Assembly (NCBI RefSeq): GCF_017355885.1
Contig: NZ_JAFEUU010000001.1
Location: 760,107 to 824,106, forward strand
From: Sabulicella rubraurantiaca
Lineage (GTDB): Bacteria; Pseudomonadota; Alphaproteobacteria; Acetobacterales; Acetobacteraceae
Length of the DNA stretch: 64,000 bases
Direction: 5' to 3'
This document shows positions 9,229 through 18,074 of this stretch, piece after piece (position 1 is the stretch's first letter; each line of letters begins with the position of its first letter). The translations under genes and the position numbers were made by a program. The notes under the pieces are model-generated. The model had not been told where the DNA came from, did not search any database, and worked only from the letters and a program-made list of their open reading frames with translations.

Positions 9229-10206
9229 ATGAGCACCCATCGCCGCGGCCTCTTCGCGGGCAGCGCGGCCATCGCCTCGGCCATGGCATTGCCCGCCGCC
9301 GCGCAGAATGCGCAGACCGGCAACACGCCAGCCGCCCAGGCGCAGGCCCCCGGCTTTTACCGATTCAAGGTCGGCAACCTCACCGTCACCACGGTGCATG
9401 ACGGGTTCTTCCGGCGCCCGGTGGAAGGCTTCGTCCGCAACGCCCCGGCATCCGAGGTGCGGGAGGTGTTGGCGGACAGCTTCATGCCGCCCGACACCCT
9501 GACCGTCCCCTTCACCGTCACCTTCGTCGAGACGCCACGCGGCCTCGTCGTGTTCGACACCGGCACGGGCGGGCAGGCAGCGCCGACGGCCGGGCAGCTG
9601 GCCACGAATCTCCGCGCTGCCGGGCTGGATCTCGGCCAGGTGCGGGCCGTGGTGATCTCCCACTTCCACGGCGACCACATCACCGGCCTCACCACCGCCC
9701 AGAACGAGCCCGTCTTCCCGCAGGCCGAGATCTTCGTGCCGGCCGCCGAATGGGCGTGGTGGACGGATGAGGGCAATCAGACCCGCTCGCCGGAAGGCCA
9801 GCGCGGCAACTTCGCCAACACGGCGCGGCGCTTCGGCCCGTATCGCGACCGAATCCGGCAGGTGCAGGACGGTGCGGAGGTGCTGCCCGGCATCCGCGCC
9901 ATTTCCGCGCCTGGCCACACGCCGGGCCACACCTGCTATCACGTCAGCGACGGCGACGCGCAGATGATTTTCCTGGCCGACGTGACCAACCGGCCTGAGC
10001 TGATGATGCCGCGTCCGGACTGGCAGATCGTCTTCGACTTCGACCCGGAAATGGCAGTCCAGACCCGACGCCGCATGCTGGACCGCGTGGCGACGGACCG
10101 CATCCGCGTCACCGGCTACCACTTCCCCTTCCCGGCGAATGGCTATGTCACGCGCCAGGACCAGGGCTTCCGCTTCGTTCCCGCCGATTGGACGACCGCG
10201 CTATGA
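9229..10206 (+). CDS. secreted metallo-beta-lactamase-fold hydrolase (first of a tandem pair)
   Basis: A 325-residue exported protein. The start at 9229 is preferred over an ATG at 9211 because GGGAGGGA lies just before it. The N-terminus MSTHRRGLFAGSAAIASAMA with an AAA-Q cleavage site is a signal peptide with a possible twin-arginine motif. The MBL metal motif HFHGDH is at about residue 145, followed by GHTPGHTCYH and a conserved LADVTNRPELM segment; the C-terminal metal His lies in RVTGYHFPFPANGYV. Proteins of this layout are often annotated as quorum-quenching lactonases, arylsulfatases or beta-lactamase-like proteins, and the substrate cannot be chosen. The next gene is a paralog beginning inside this stop codon. 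Confidence 0.88.
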   Translation: MSTHRRGLFAGSAAIASAMALPAAAQNAQTGNTPAAQAQAPGFYRFKVGNLTVTTVHDGFFRRPVEGFVRNAPASEVREVLADSFMPPDTLTVPFTVTFVETPRGLVVFDTGTGGQAAPTAGQLATNLRAAGLDLGQVRAVVISHFHGDHITGLTTAQNEPVFPQAEIFVPAAEWAWWTDEGNQTRSPEGQRGNFANTARRFGPYRDRIRQVQDGAEVLPGIRAISAPGHTPGHTCYHVSDGDAQMIFLADVTNRPELMMPRPDWQIVFDFDPEMAVQTRRRMLDRVATDRIRVTGYHFPFPANGYVTRQDQGFRFVPADWTTAL

Positions 10207-11168
10207 GCCGACGCCTCCTCCTCGCCGCGCCCGCCCTGCTGCTGGCGCATCGTGCGGTCGCCCAAGGCTCCGCCCCGGCGGCGCAGCCCGCCCCGACCTC
10301 GCCCGGCTTCTACCGGTTCCGCCTGGGCGAGTTCTCGGTCACGACGCTGCATGACGGTTTCGTGCGCCGCCCCAACGCCCTCCAGGGCCTGGTGACGAAT
10401 GCGCCCGCCGAGCAGGTGCGGGCGACGCTGGACGAGGTGGCGCTGCCGGCACAGAACCTCGTGAATCCCTACGTCATCACGACGCTCCGGACGCCGCGCG
10501 GTGTGGTGTTCTTCGATGCCGGAACCGGCGCTGGACAGTTGGCCCCCGGCACCGGGCAGTTGCCGCGCAGCATGGCGGCCGCCGGCATCCAGCCCGACGA
10601 GGTGACGCTCGTCGTCGTCTCGCATTTCCACGGCGACCACATCACCGGCCTTACCACCGCCGAGAACCGCCCCTTCTTCCCCAATGCCGAGGTCGCAGTC
10701 CCCGCGACGGAATGGGCGTGGTGGAGCGACGAGGCGAACCGCAATCGCTCGCCCGAGTTCCAGCGCGGCAATTTTGCGAACACGGCGCGTCGCTTCGCCC
10801 CGCTGCGGGAGCGCATGCGCACCTTCGAGGATGGGGCCGAGGTGGCGCCGGGCATCCGCGCCATCGCGACTTACGGTCACACGCCCGGCCACACCGCCTT
10901 CCATGTCACCAGCGGCAACGAGCAGATGTTCGTGACCGCGGACACGGCCGGGCGCCCGGAACTCTTCCTGCGGCACCCGAACTGGCATTCTGTCTTCGAC
11001 TTCGATGGCGCCATGGCCACGGAAAGCCGCAACCGCCTGTTCGGCCGCATCGCTGAGGAGCGGGCACGGATCTGCGCCTACCACTTCAACTTCCCCGGCA
11101 CGGGCTACGTCACCCGGCAGGGCGACGGGTTCCGCTTCGTGCCGGCGGACTGGTCGAGCGCGACCTGA
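10203..11168 (+). CDS. secreted metallo-beta-lactamase-fold hydrolase (second of a tandem pair)
   Basis: A paralog of the preceding gene over its full length; shared segments include GFYRF, TTLHDGF, SHFHGDHITGLTTAEN, ATEWAWWS, RGNFANTARRF, HTPGHT and GTGYVTRQGDGFRFVPADW. It starts with an ATG that shares ATGA with the previous stop, so the pair is translationally coupled. The N-terminus MSRRLLLAAPALLLAHRAVA is a signal peptide, so the product should be periplasmic. The metal ligands of HxHxDH, the middle His and the C-terminal His are all kept. Retention of both copies suggests two related activities or substrates. The function is otherwise unknown. Confidence 0.88.
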   Translation: MSRRLLLAAPALLLAHRAVAQGSAPAAQPAPTSPGFYRFRLGEFSVTTLHDGFVRRPNALQGLVTNAPAEQVRATLDEVALPAQNLVNPYVITTLRTPRGVVFFDAGTGAGQLAPGTGQLPRSMAAAGIQPDEVTLVVVSHFHGDHITGLTTAENRPFFPNAEVAVPATEWAWWSDEANRNRSPEFQRGNFANTARRFAPLRERMRTFEDGAEVAPGIRAIATYGHTPGHTAFHVTSGNEQMFVTADTAGRPELFLRHPNWHSVFDFDGAMATESRNRLFGRIAEERARICAYHFNFPGTGYVTRQGDGFRFVPADWSSAT

Positions 11169-11180
11169 ACGGAGGGGCGT

Positions 11181-11717
11181 TTAGCCCTTCAAATGCTCCT
11201 GCAGCCTCGGCATCAGCTCGACGAGGTTGCAGGGGCGGTGCCGTGCATCCAGCTGCCAGCGCAGGATGTCATCCCACCCATCCTTGCAGGCGCCGGTGCT
11301 GCCCGGCAGCGCGAAGAGGTAGGTGCCACCCGCGACGCCACCAATGGCGCGAGACTGCATGGTGGAAGTGCCGATCTTCGCGAAGCTGATTATGCGGAAC
11401 AACTCGCCGAAGCCCTCGATCTCCTTTTCGAGGACGCGGGCGAAGGCCTCGGGCGTCACGTCGCGGCCGGTGATGCCGGTGCCGCCCGTGGAGATGACGC
11501 AATCCACTTCCGGGTCTGCGATCCAGCCGCGCAGCTTTGCCTCGATCAGGTCCGCCTCGTCCCGCACGATGTCGCGGGCAGCGAGCACGTGCCCTGCCTC
11601 CTCGATCCGGGCGGCGAGCGTGTCGCCGGAGCGGTCGGTGGAGAGATCGCGCGTGTCACTCACCGTCAGAACGGCGATGTTGACCGGGATGAAGCGGCGC
11701 GACTCGTCGATGGGCAT
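11181..11717 (-). CDS. moaB: molybdenum cofactor biosynthesis protein B
   Basis: A 178-residue protein of the MoaB/MogA fold, matching E. coli MoaB length. Recognisable segments are VNIAVLTVSDTRDLSTDRSGD, STGGTGITGRDVTPEAF (the TGGTG molybdopterin-binding loop with the conserved Asp), FRIISFAKIGTSTMQSRA and LFALPGSTGACKDGW. In organisms without a separate MogA, MoaB-type proteins adenylylate molybdopterin before Mo insertion. The gene starts 6 bp after the stop of the lytic transglycosylase gene on the same strand and is probably cotranscribed with it. The link to cell-wall turnover is positional only. Confidence 0.93.
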   Translation of the reverse strand: MPIDESRRFIPVNIAVLTVSDTRDLSTDRSGDTLAARIEEAGHVLAARDIVRDEADLIEAKLRGWIADPEVDCVISTGGTGITGRDVTPEAFARVLEKEIEGFGELFRIISFAKIGTSTMQSRAIGGVAGGTYLFALPGSTGACKDGWDDILRWQLDARHRPCNLVELMPRLQEHLKG

Positions 11718-11723
11718 GGGGCT

Positions 11724-13520
11724 TTAATTGCCCCTCTGCGGCCTCGCCCGCAACATCGCCGTGACCGCCTCCGGTCCCTGGAACTCGGGGAACTGCCCGC
11801 CCGCGATGGCGTCCAGGCTCGGCGAGGGCAGTCCCAGCCGGTTCGCGTAGATCCACGAAAAGGTGAGGACGCGCTGCACGTAGTGGCGCGTTTCGTTGAT
11901 CGGGATGCTCTCGATGAACAGCAGCGGGTCGGAACGATGGCGTTGCGCCGGCATCCAGCGCTGGAGATTGCCCGGCCCGGCATTGTAGGCGGCGAGGATG
12001 CGGATCAGGTCGCCTCCGGTCGCCTCGTGCCGGGCAAGGTAGTGGATGTAGCGCTGGCCGATTTCCAGCGAGAAGCCGGGCTCGTGCAGCCGGTTCATCC
12101 GCTCCCCGCGCAGGGACGGGTCGTTCGCGACATAGGAGGCGGTGGCCGGCATGATCTGCAGCAGGCCCCGCGCCCCGGCCGGGCTGACGGCGCTCGGGTC
12201 GAAGCGGCTTTCCTGCAGGGCGATGGCGTAGATCAGCGACGGGTCCATGCGGAACCCGTTCGCCGGCAGCAAGGTCGGCAGCGGGAAGCGCGAGGTGTCG
12301 CGTCCGCGTGAATCCTCGCCCTGTGCCGCGTTGGCGACGGCGGTGGTGACGCTCGCCAGGCCGGCCTGCTGCGCGACGGAAAGGATCCCCTGCACCACCG
12401 GCCGGTTGTTGCGCGCCCGCCGATGCAGGAGGCGCAGCTCCGCCTCCGCGCGCTCGGTCTGGCCAACCTGCAACAGGGCGAGGGCGCGCCACCCACCTGC
12501 GGTCTCGGCAATGGCGGCGGCGTGGGTTTCGCCGGCAACGTCCCGCTCCCAGACCAGCCCGGGCGGCAGGCCCAGCGTGCGGCGCGCTATCATGCCGTAG
12601 AAGGTGCGTGGCTCCTGCGCGGCCTGGAGCATCCAGGGCACATACTGCGTCGGCCTCCGCGCCCGCACCGCGGAGCGTGCCGTCCAGTAGGCAGCAGAGG
12701 CCCGCAGCGCCGGCGCCGCCGAGTCGGCCCGCGCGGCCCGCTCGAAGGAGGAATAGGCGAGGTCCCAGCGCTCCAGTGCCCAGGCGCTCAGTCCGACCTG
12801 GAAGGCCGCGAGCGCGTGGCCGGGGACGCTTCGCAGCGCATCCTGCGCGAGGCGCAGCGCCTGCTCATCCTTGCCTTGCTGGAACAGGGTCTGCGCCGCC
12901 TCGGCCTTGAGCTCCGCCGCATAGGCGGGGGTGAGGCCACGGGTCCTCCCGAGATGCGAGAGGATCGCATCCACGTTGCCCTCGGCGGCGCGCGCCGCGA
13001 CGGTGCGGTCCAGCGCCGGGTTCCGGACAAAGCTTTCGGGTCCGGAGGTGCGCTCCTCCGGCATCTCTGCGAGACTTGGCAGTTCCGGCTGCTGCGGGGG
13101 TGGTGGCGCCGAGGCGCCACGCGGCAGGCTGGCGACCAGCGTGTCATGGATGGCCGGCGCGTCGGGATGATCGGAGAAATCCGACAGCCAGGCCTGTAGC
13201 TCCGGAGCTCCTCCCTGCCCGCGCAGGAGTCGGTCGGCGAGGAGATGGCCCATCAGGCGCCGGTCCTCAAGCCGCTCTGCCTCACGGGAAGCGGCGGCGA
13301 AGTCGCCGCGGCCTTGCGCCTCGAAGGCCCGGCGCATCCGTGCAGCGTCGAGGGCGGTCATGGGCTGGGGAAGCCCGGTGGTGGTCCGCGTCCGGCCCTG
13401 GGAAGGGGCGGTCTGGTCTTGGGCCCGCTGCGCGGTGGCCGGGGAAAGCCCGGCGCCGAAAAACGCCACCAGGCTCAAAACGGCCAGGCGACGGCGGGCC
13501 ATGGGGCAGAGCGCGCTCAT
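11724..13520 (-). CDS. soluble lytic murein transglycosylase
   Basis: A 598-residue periplasmic enzyme. It has a signal peptide (ARRRLAVLSLVAFFGAGLSPATAQ), a long alpha-helical superhelix of TPR-like repeats through about residue 420 (for example LAQDALRSVPGHALAAFQVGLSAW and LERWDLAYSSFERAA), then a C-terminal SLT domain. The catalytic Glu is in ALQESRFDPSAVSPAGARG, followed by LLQIMPATA, and AYNAGPGNLQRW completes the GEWL-type site. It cleaves glycan strands forming 1,6-anhydro-muramic ends. A start 18 bp downstream (13502, MARRRLAV) is equally possible. It lies between the UDG gene and moaB on the same strand. Confidence 0.92.
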   Translation of the reverse strand: MSALCPMARRRLAVLSLVAFFGAGLSPATAQRAQDQTAPSQGRTRTTTGLPQPMTALDAARMRRAFEAQGRGDFAAASREAERLEDRRLMGHLLADRLLRGQGGAPELQAWLSDFSDHPDAPAIHDTLVASLPRGASAPPPPQQPELPSLAEMPEERTSGPESFVRNPALDRTVAARAAEGNVDAILSHLGRTRGLTPAYAAELKAEAAQTLFQQGKDEQALRLAQDALRSVPGHALAAFQVGLSAWALERWDLAYSSFERAARADSAAPALRASAAYWTARSAVRARRPTQYVPWMLQAAQEPRTFYGMIARRTLGLPPGLVWERDVAGETHAAAIAETAGGWRALALLQVGQTERAEAELRLLHRRARNNRPVVQGILSVAQQAGLASVTTAVANAAQGEDSRGRDTSRFPLPTLLPANGFRMDPSLIYAIALQESRFDPSAVSPAGARGLLQIMPATASYVANDPSLRGERMNRLHEPGFSLEIGQRYIHYLARHEATGGDLIRILAAYNAGPGNLQRWMPAQRHRSDPLLFIESIPINETRHYVQRVLTFSWIYANRLGLPSPSLDAIAGGQFPEFQGPEAVTAMLRARPQRGN

Positions 13521-13632
13521 GGTCCTCTTGCCCTACACAGGGGTCCCGTCCCCATGCAAGAGTTAACCCGGGCTTAACGTCCAATATCGGGCAGAAAAAT
13601 CCCACTTTCGCATGGCAACCCCAAAGGCAGGG

Positions 13633-14415
13633 TCAAATCGCCACATTATCGCCATCATTCAGCCTGCGCTGCAACGCCAGCAAGTCACGCCACGCATCAC
13701 GCTTGGCGAGCGGATTTCTCAACAGATACGCAGGGTGCAAAGTGGGGAGAACAGGAATGACTTCGCCTTGACTTGACGTGAACTTCTGCCACTTGCCGCG
13801 CAGCCGTGTAATTCCTTCGCGCGTCTGAAGAAGCCCCTTGGCGGAAACGCCGCCCGCGAGCACCAGCAGGCGCGGCCGGGCCAGGGCGATGTGCCGATGC
13901 AGGAAGGGCATGAACAGCGCCACCTCCGCATCGCTCGGCGTGCGATTCCCTGGCGGCCGGTAGGGGAGGATGTTGGTGATGTAGAGGTTCGTTTGGCGCG
14001 ACAGGCCGATCGTCGCCATCATGCGGTCCATCAGCCGTCCCGACACGCCCACGAAGGGTCGGCCGATGCGATCCTCGTCGGCGCCCGGAGCCTCGCCGAT
14101 CACCATCACCGGCGCGCCGGGCACGCCATCGGCGAAGACGAGCTGGCTGGCGGTTTCGCGCAGCGGACTGCCCTCGAAGCGCGCCATGGCCTCACGCAGC
14201 TCCTCCAGCGACGTGGCGCCGGCCGCAAGCTCGACCGCCATGCCGCCCGGCGGGCGCAGCACGGCGAGGGTCGGGCGTGGCGAGGCTTGGGTTTGCGTCG
14301 GTTCGGGCGGCGGGACGTCACGGCGCTGCGGCTCCGCCAGGATCGCCTCATCGGCGCCCATGGCGGCCTGCCAGGACAAGGCGGCCAGCAGGGCCTGTCG
14401 GGTCGCGTCCTCCAT
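13633..14415 (-). CDS. uracil-DNA glycosylase family 4-like protein without cysteines
   Basis: A 260-residue protein whose last 170 residues match family 4 (UDGa) glycosylases: VMVIGEAPGADEDRIGRPFVG is the active-site loop with the catalytic Glu/Asp region, YITNILPYRPPGNRTPS follows, LVLAGGVSAKGLL is the central strand, and LPTLHPAYLLRNP is the DNA-minor-groove loop. Canonical family 4 enzymes bind a [4Fe-4S] cluster through four Cys, but this protein contains no cysteine at all; the usual first ligand region reads FEGSPLRETASQLVF. The N-terminal 80 residues are low-complexity. It is divergent from the ETF-quinone oxidoreductase gene, with their starts only 72 bp apart. The repair role is inferred from the fold. 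Confidence 0.85.
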   Translation of the reverse strand: MEDATRQALLAALSWQAAMGADEAILAEPQRRDVPPPEPTQTQASPRPTLAVLRPPGGMAVELAAGATSLEELREAMARFEGSPLRETASQLVFADGVPGAPVMVIGEAPGADEDRIGRPFVGVSGRLMDRMMATIGLSRQTNLYITNILPYRPPGNRTPSDAEVALFMPFLHRHIALARPRLLVLAGGVSAKGLLQTREGITRLRGKWQKFTSSQGEVIPVLPTLHPAYLLRNPLAKRDAWRDLLALQRRLNDGDNVAI

Positions 14416-14487
14416 CTTCCCCCTTCTACCGCGCCGCGCCGCTTCGCGTTAGGTTCCGCCGCAGCATTCATGGGGAAAAGCCGGGAC

Positions 14488-16134
14488 ATGAGCGAGAATC
14501 ACGAGGAGGCGATGGCCGAAGAGCGCGAGGCCATGGAGTTCGACGTGCTCATCGTCGGTGCCGGGCCCGCCGGCCTCGCCGCGGCGATCCGGCTGAAGCA
14601 GCTTTCGCCTGATGCCAGCGTCTGCGTGGTGGAGAAGGGCGGCGAGGTCGGCGCGCATATCCTCTCGGGCGCCGTGCTGGAGCCGCGCGCGCTGGATGAG
14701 CTGATCCCCGATTGGCGTGACGATCCCCCTGCCCTCGCCACCCCAGCGGGCGAGGACCGCTTCATGCTGCTGACCGCGACGCGGGCCTTCAAGCTGCCCA
14801 CGCCGCCGAGCATGAACAACCACGGCAACTACATCGTCTCGCTTGGCAACGTCGTGCGCTGGCTCGGCGCCAAGGCCGAGGCGCTGGGCGTCGAGATCTA
14901 TCCTGGCTTCGCCGCCTCCGAGACGATCATCGAGGATGGGCAGGTCAAGGGCGTCGTCGCCGGCGTCATGGGCATCGAGAAGGACGGCACCAAGGGCGGC
15001 AACTACCAGCCCGGCATGGAGCTGCGCGCCACCTACACGCTCTTCGCCGAAGGGTGCCGCGGCTCGCTCACCAAGCGCCTTTTCGAGACCTACAAGCTGC
15101 GCGAGGGCGTGGCGCCGCAGACCTACGCGCTCGGCATCAAGGAACTTTGGGAGATCCCCAAGGAGAAGCACCAGCCCGGCCTCATCTGGCATTCGGTGGG
15201 CTGGCCCCTGCCCTCCGACACCTATGGCGGGTCCTGGCTCTACATGCTGGGCGAGAACCTCGTTTCCATCGGCTTCGTCATCGGGCTCGACTACCCGAAC
15301 CCGTGGCTCTCGCCCTTCGACGAGTTCCAGCGCTTCAAGCACCACCCCGCCGTGAAGGCGATGCTGGAGGGCGGCAAGCGCATCTCCTACGGCGCCCGCG
15401 CGCTGAACGAGGGCGGGTTCCAGGCCATCCCGAAGCTGGTCTTCCCCGGCGGCGCGCTGATCGGCGACGCGGCGGGCTTCCTGAACGTGCCCAAGATCAA
15501 GGGCACCCACACCGCGATGAAGAGCGGCATGGTGGCGGCCGAGGCGATCGCCGAGGCGCTGGAGTCGAAGCCGGCCGTGCTCGATGCTTATCCGGCCAAG
15601 CTGGAGGCGTCCTGGGTGTGGTCGGAGCTTCGCTCCGTCCGCAACATCCGCTCCGGCTTCGGCAAGTTCGGCTTCTGGGGCGGCATGGCCAACGCCGCCC
15701 TCGACACCTACCTGTTCCGCGGCCGCGCGCCCTGGACCATGACGCACCACCAGGACCACGAGACGCTGCGCCGCGCCGATGACGCGCCGCGCATCGACTA
15801 CCCCAAGCCCGATGGCGTGCTGTCCTTCGACCGCCTCTCCTCCGTGTTCCTGTCGAACACCAACCATGAGGAGAACCAGCCCGCCCACCTGGTCCTGAAG
15901 GACCCCAGCCGCTGGCTGCCCGAGAACTGGGAGAAGTACCGCTCGCCCGAAAGCCGCTACTGCCCGGCGGGGGTGTACGAGGCGGTGGGCGTCGAGGAGG
16001 GCGAGCCGCGCCTCGTGATCAACGCGCAGAACTGCGTTCATTGCAAAACCTGCGACATCAAAGACCCGACGCAGAACATCGACTGGCGCACACCGGAAGG
16101 CGCCGGTGGGCCGAATTATCCTGGAGGGATGTGA
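14488..16134 (+). CDS. electron transfer flavoprotein-ubiquinone oxidoreductase
   Basis: A 548-residue ETF-QO, which takes electrons from ETF (fed by acyl-CoA dehydrogenases such as the GcdH at 6759-7958) to ubiquinone. Seen are the FAD-binding VLIVGAGPAGLAAAIRL near residue 20, MNNHGNYIVSLGNVVRWL, LTKRLFE, GGALIGDAAGFLNVPKIKG, and the C-terminal ferredoxin-like domain with CPAGVYE and NCVHCKTCDIKDP, which supplies the four Cys of the [4Fe-4S] cluster. It ends with the typical GGPNYPGGM. The ATG at 14488 gives a compact N-terminus; an in-frame ATG at 14470 is an alternative. The enzyme is a monotopic inner-membrane protein. Confidence 0.94.
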   Translation: MSENHEEAMAEEREAMEFDVLIVGAGPAGLAAAIRLKQLSPDASVCVVEKGGEVGAHILSGAVLEPRALDELIPDWRDDPPALATPAGEDRFMLLTATRAFKLPTPPSMNNHGNYIVSLGNVVRWLGAKAEALGVEIYPGFAASETIIEDGQVKGVVAGVMGIEKDGTKGGNYQPGMELRATYTLFAEGCRGSLTKRLFETYKLREGVAPQTYALGIKELWEIPKEKHQPGLIWHSVGWPLPSDTYGGSWLYMLGENLVSIGFVIGLDYPNPWLSPFDEFQRFKHHPAVKAMLEGGKRISYGARALNEGGFQAIPKLVFPGGALIGDAAGFLNVPKIKGTHTAMKSGMVAAEAIAEALESKPAVLDAYPAKLEASWVWSELRSVRNIRSGFGKFGFWGGMANAALDTYLFRGRAPWTMTHHQDHETLRRADDAPRIDYPKPDGVLSFDRLSSVFLSNTNHEENQPAHLVLKDPSRWLPENWEKYRSPESRYCPAGVYEAVGVEEGEPRLVINAQNCVHCKTCDIKDPTQNIDWRTPEGAGGPNYPGGM

Positions 16135-16139
16135 CCTGA

Positions 16140-16529
16140 ATGCGTGACTTCGCGACCCGCGCGCAGCCCTGGCTGCTTTCTGCCCTGCGGATCATGGCCG
16201 CGCTGCTGCTGATGCAGCACGGTATGCAGAAGATCCTGGGCTGGCCGCCCTCGCCGCGGCCCGCGCCTGAACTTCTGAGCCAGTACTGGTTTGCCGGCAT
16301 CCTGGAGTTCGGTGGCGGCGCGCTGCTCGCCCTCGGCCTGTTCACGCGGCCGGTGGCGTTCGTGCTCGCGGGGCTGATGGCCTTCGCCTACTTCCTTGGC
16401 CATGCGCCGCGCGGCTTCCTTCCGATCCTGAATGGCGGGAACCTCGCGATCCTCTACTGCTTCGTCTTCCTGTATCTCTCGGCCGCGGGCGGCGGGCCGC
16501 TTTCGCTCGACGCGGCGCGGCGTCGCTGA
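16140..16529 (+). CDS. DoxX family membrane protein
   Basis: A 129-residue integral membrane protein with about four hydrophobic segments: LLSALRIMAALLLMQHGMQK at the N-terminus, FAGILEFGGGALLALGLF, PVAFVLAGLMAFAYFLG, and ILYCFVFLYLSAA. The order R...L...H...QK and the GALLLLGLFTRPVA-type loop are typical of the DoxX family, small quinone-linked or redox-related membrane proteins. The gene starts 5 bp after the ETF-QO stop and its own stop overlaps the next ATG (TGATG), so all belong to one transcription unit. Function within the family is poorly defined. Confidence 0.85.
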   Translation: MRDFATRAQPWLLSALRIMAALLLMQHGMQKILGWPPSPRPAPELLSQYWFAGILEFGGGALLALGLFTRPVAFVLAGLMAFAYFLGHAPRGFLPILNGGNLAILYCFVFLYLSAAGGGPLSLDAARRR

Positions 16530-16729
16530 TGCCACTCCTTGCCCTGCTTCGCCAGGGCATGGTGCTGTCTCTGGGTTGGGTGGTGGCGGCGGCGCTGGTG
16601 CTCCGCCACCACGGCTTCCCCTGGGCGCTGCTGCTCCTGGTGATCTGGGCCGCGCTGCTCATCCGCTTCCAGCGCGCCACCGTGGCCCATGCGCGCAGCA
16701 TCGCGGCGCTCGACAAGGAAAACACATGA
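16529..16729 (+). CDS. small two-helix membrane protein of unknown function
   Basis: A 66-residue protein with two predicted membrane helices (about residues 9-26 and 31-46: LSLGWVVAAALVLRH and PWALLLLVIWAALLIRF) and a short basic/hydrophilic tail. I do not recognise a family. It is kept as a gene because its ATG overlaps the DoxX stop and its own stop overlaps the next ATG by 4 bp (ATGA), giving a tight four-gene run. A partner or chaperone role for the neighbouring membrane protein is possible but not shown. Confidence 0.6.
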   Translation: MPLLALLRQGMVLSLGWVVAAALVLRHHGFPWALLLLVIWAALLIRFQRATVAHARSIAALDKENT

Positions 16730-17334
16730 TCCGCATCCATGGTACCGCGCGCTCTCGCGCCTTCCGCTGCATCTGGGCCGCAGAGGAGGCGAAGCTTCCC
16801 TATGAACTGGTGGACACCGGCTTCGGCGCCGCGCTGCGCTCGGCCGACCATCTGCGCGTGAATCCGAACGGAAAGATTCCGGCGCTGGAGGATGGTGACC
16901 TCGTCCTTTTCGAGAGCCTCGCCATCAACCTGCACCTCGCCCGCCGCTCCGGCCAACCGCTGATGCCGGAAGGCGACGACGAAAGCCGCGTGCTGCAATG
17001 GACGCTCTGGGCCGCGACGGAAGTCGAGCCGGCGGCGATGCAGTGGGCCTACCACACCTATCTCCGCCCCGAAGGCGAGCGTGATGCCGGCCAGGCGGCC
17101 CAGGGCGCGTCCGGGCTGGGCGCGAGGCTGGACGTCCTGGAATCGCATCTGGAAGGTCGGCCGCACCTGCTCGGCGAGGCCTTCACCATCGCGGACTGCA
17201 ATCTCGCCGGCGTGCTTTACGGCGCTTGGTCCAACCGCTTCGACTTCGGTGGCCACACGCGCAGCCGCGCTTGGCTGGAGCGATGCTTCAACCGCCCGGC
17301 TGCCCAGGCGGCGAGAAAGCTGCGCGAAGGGTGA
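16726..17334 (+). CDS. glutathione S-transferase family protein
   Basis: A 202-residue GST. The thioredoxin-like N-terminal domain begins MIRIHGTARSRAFRCIW, with candidate active-site Ser or Cys near residues 10-15, followed by NPNGKIPALEDGDLVLFESLAINLHLA, which holds the cis-Pro (IPAL) and the glutathione-gamma-Glu contact (ES). The helical C-terminal domain has the GST N-capping box in FTIADCNLAGVL. The start overlaps the previous stop by ATGA, and the stop overlaps the next GTG start. Soluble and cytoplasmic. The substrate is unknown; the neighbouring class II aldolase-like gene suggests a catabolic or detoxification unit. Confidence 0.9.
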   Translation: MIRIHGTARSRAFRCIWAAEEAKLPYELVDTGFGAALRSADHLRVNPNGKIPALEDGDLVLFESLAINLHLARRSGQPLMPEGDDESRVLQWTLWAATEVEPAAMQWAYHTYLRPEGERDAGQAAQGASGLGARLDVLESHLEGRPHLLGEAFTIADCNLAGVLYGAWSNRFDFGGHTRSRAWLERCFNRPAAQAARKLREG

Positions 17335-17954
17335 GCGGCTCCCTGGTCGCGGCGGCCCGGCGTCTGGACGCGCTGGGCTTCATGCCCTCGAAGTCGGGAA
17401 ATCTCTCGGTCCGCACGCCGCGCGGCTTCCGCATCACCCCGGCCGGCCTTCCCTATGCGGAGCTGAGCGAAGACGATCTCGTCGAATGCGATGCCGATGG
17501 GGTGCCGTTCAACGGTCGGCGGCGGCCTTCCTCCGAATGGCGCCTCCACGCGACGCTCTACGCGGCACGGCCGGAGGTGGAGGCGGTGGTCCACACCCAT
17601 TCGCCCTGCGCCACGGCCCTGTCCTGCGCGCGGCAGTCCATCCCACCCTTCCACTACATGATCCTGTCGGCCGGCGGGACCGACATCCCATGCGCGCGCC
17701 ATGCCACCTTCGGCACGGAGGACTTGGCGGTCGAAGCGGCCGTGGCCCTGGTCGGACGCCGAGCATGCCTGCTGGCGAATCACGGCGTGGTCGCTGTCGG
17801 GGCGAGCCTTTCCGCCGCCGAGACCCTGGCCAGGGAAGTGGAAAACCTCGCCTCGCAATATCTCTCGCTTCTCGCCGCGGGGCTCCAGCCCGTGCTATTG
17901 GATGAGACGGAACTGCACGAGGCGAGTGCGCAATTCGCCAGCTACGGGCGCTGA
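17331..17954 (+). CDS. class II aldolase/adducin family protein
   Basis: A 207-residue enzyme of the class II aldolase fold. GTG at 17331 is taken as start because it overlaps the GST stop (GTGA) and gives the family N-terminus LVAAARRLDALGFMPSKSGNLSVR. SGNLSVR is the phosphate/substrate loop, HTHSPCATAL carries two zinc His, and NHGVVAVG holds the third zinc His region. Family members include fuculose-phosphate aldolase, ribulose-phosphate 4-epimerase and methylthioribulose-phosphate dehydratase; this one cannot be placed among them by eye. No sugar transport or kinase gene is near. Confidence 0.88.
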   Translation: MSGSLVAAARRLDALGFMPSKSGNLSVRTPRGFRITPAGLPYAELSEDDLVECDADGVPFNGRRRPSSEWRLHATLYAARPEVEAVVHTHSPCATALSCARQSIPPFHYMILSAGGTDIPCARHATFGTEDLAVEAAVALVGRRACLLANHGVVAVGASLSAAETLAREVENLASQYLSLLAAGLQPVLLDETELHEASAQFASYGR

Positions 17955-18074
17955 AGTTGCGCAACCGCGCCCCAGGCCGACCTGTTGCATTCTTGCACGA
18001 AAGCGACGGTTCTTGTGGCCGCCGCGCAACGGGGGTTCTGTGCGATGCAGGAGGTTCCTGCTAGACCGGGGCGC

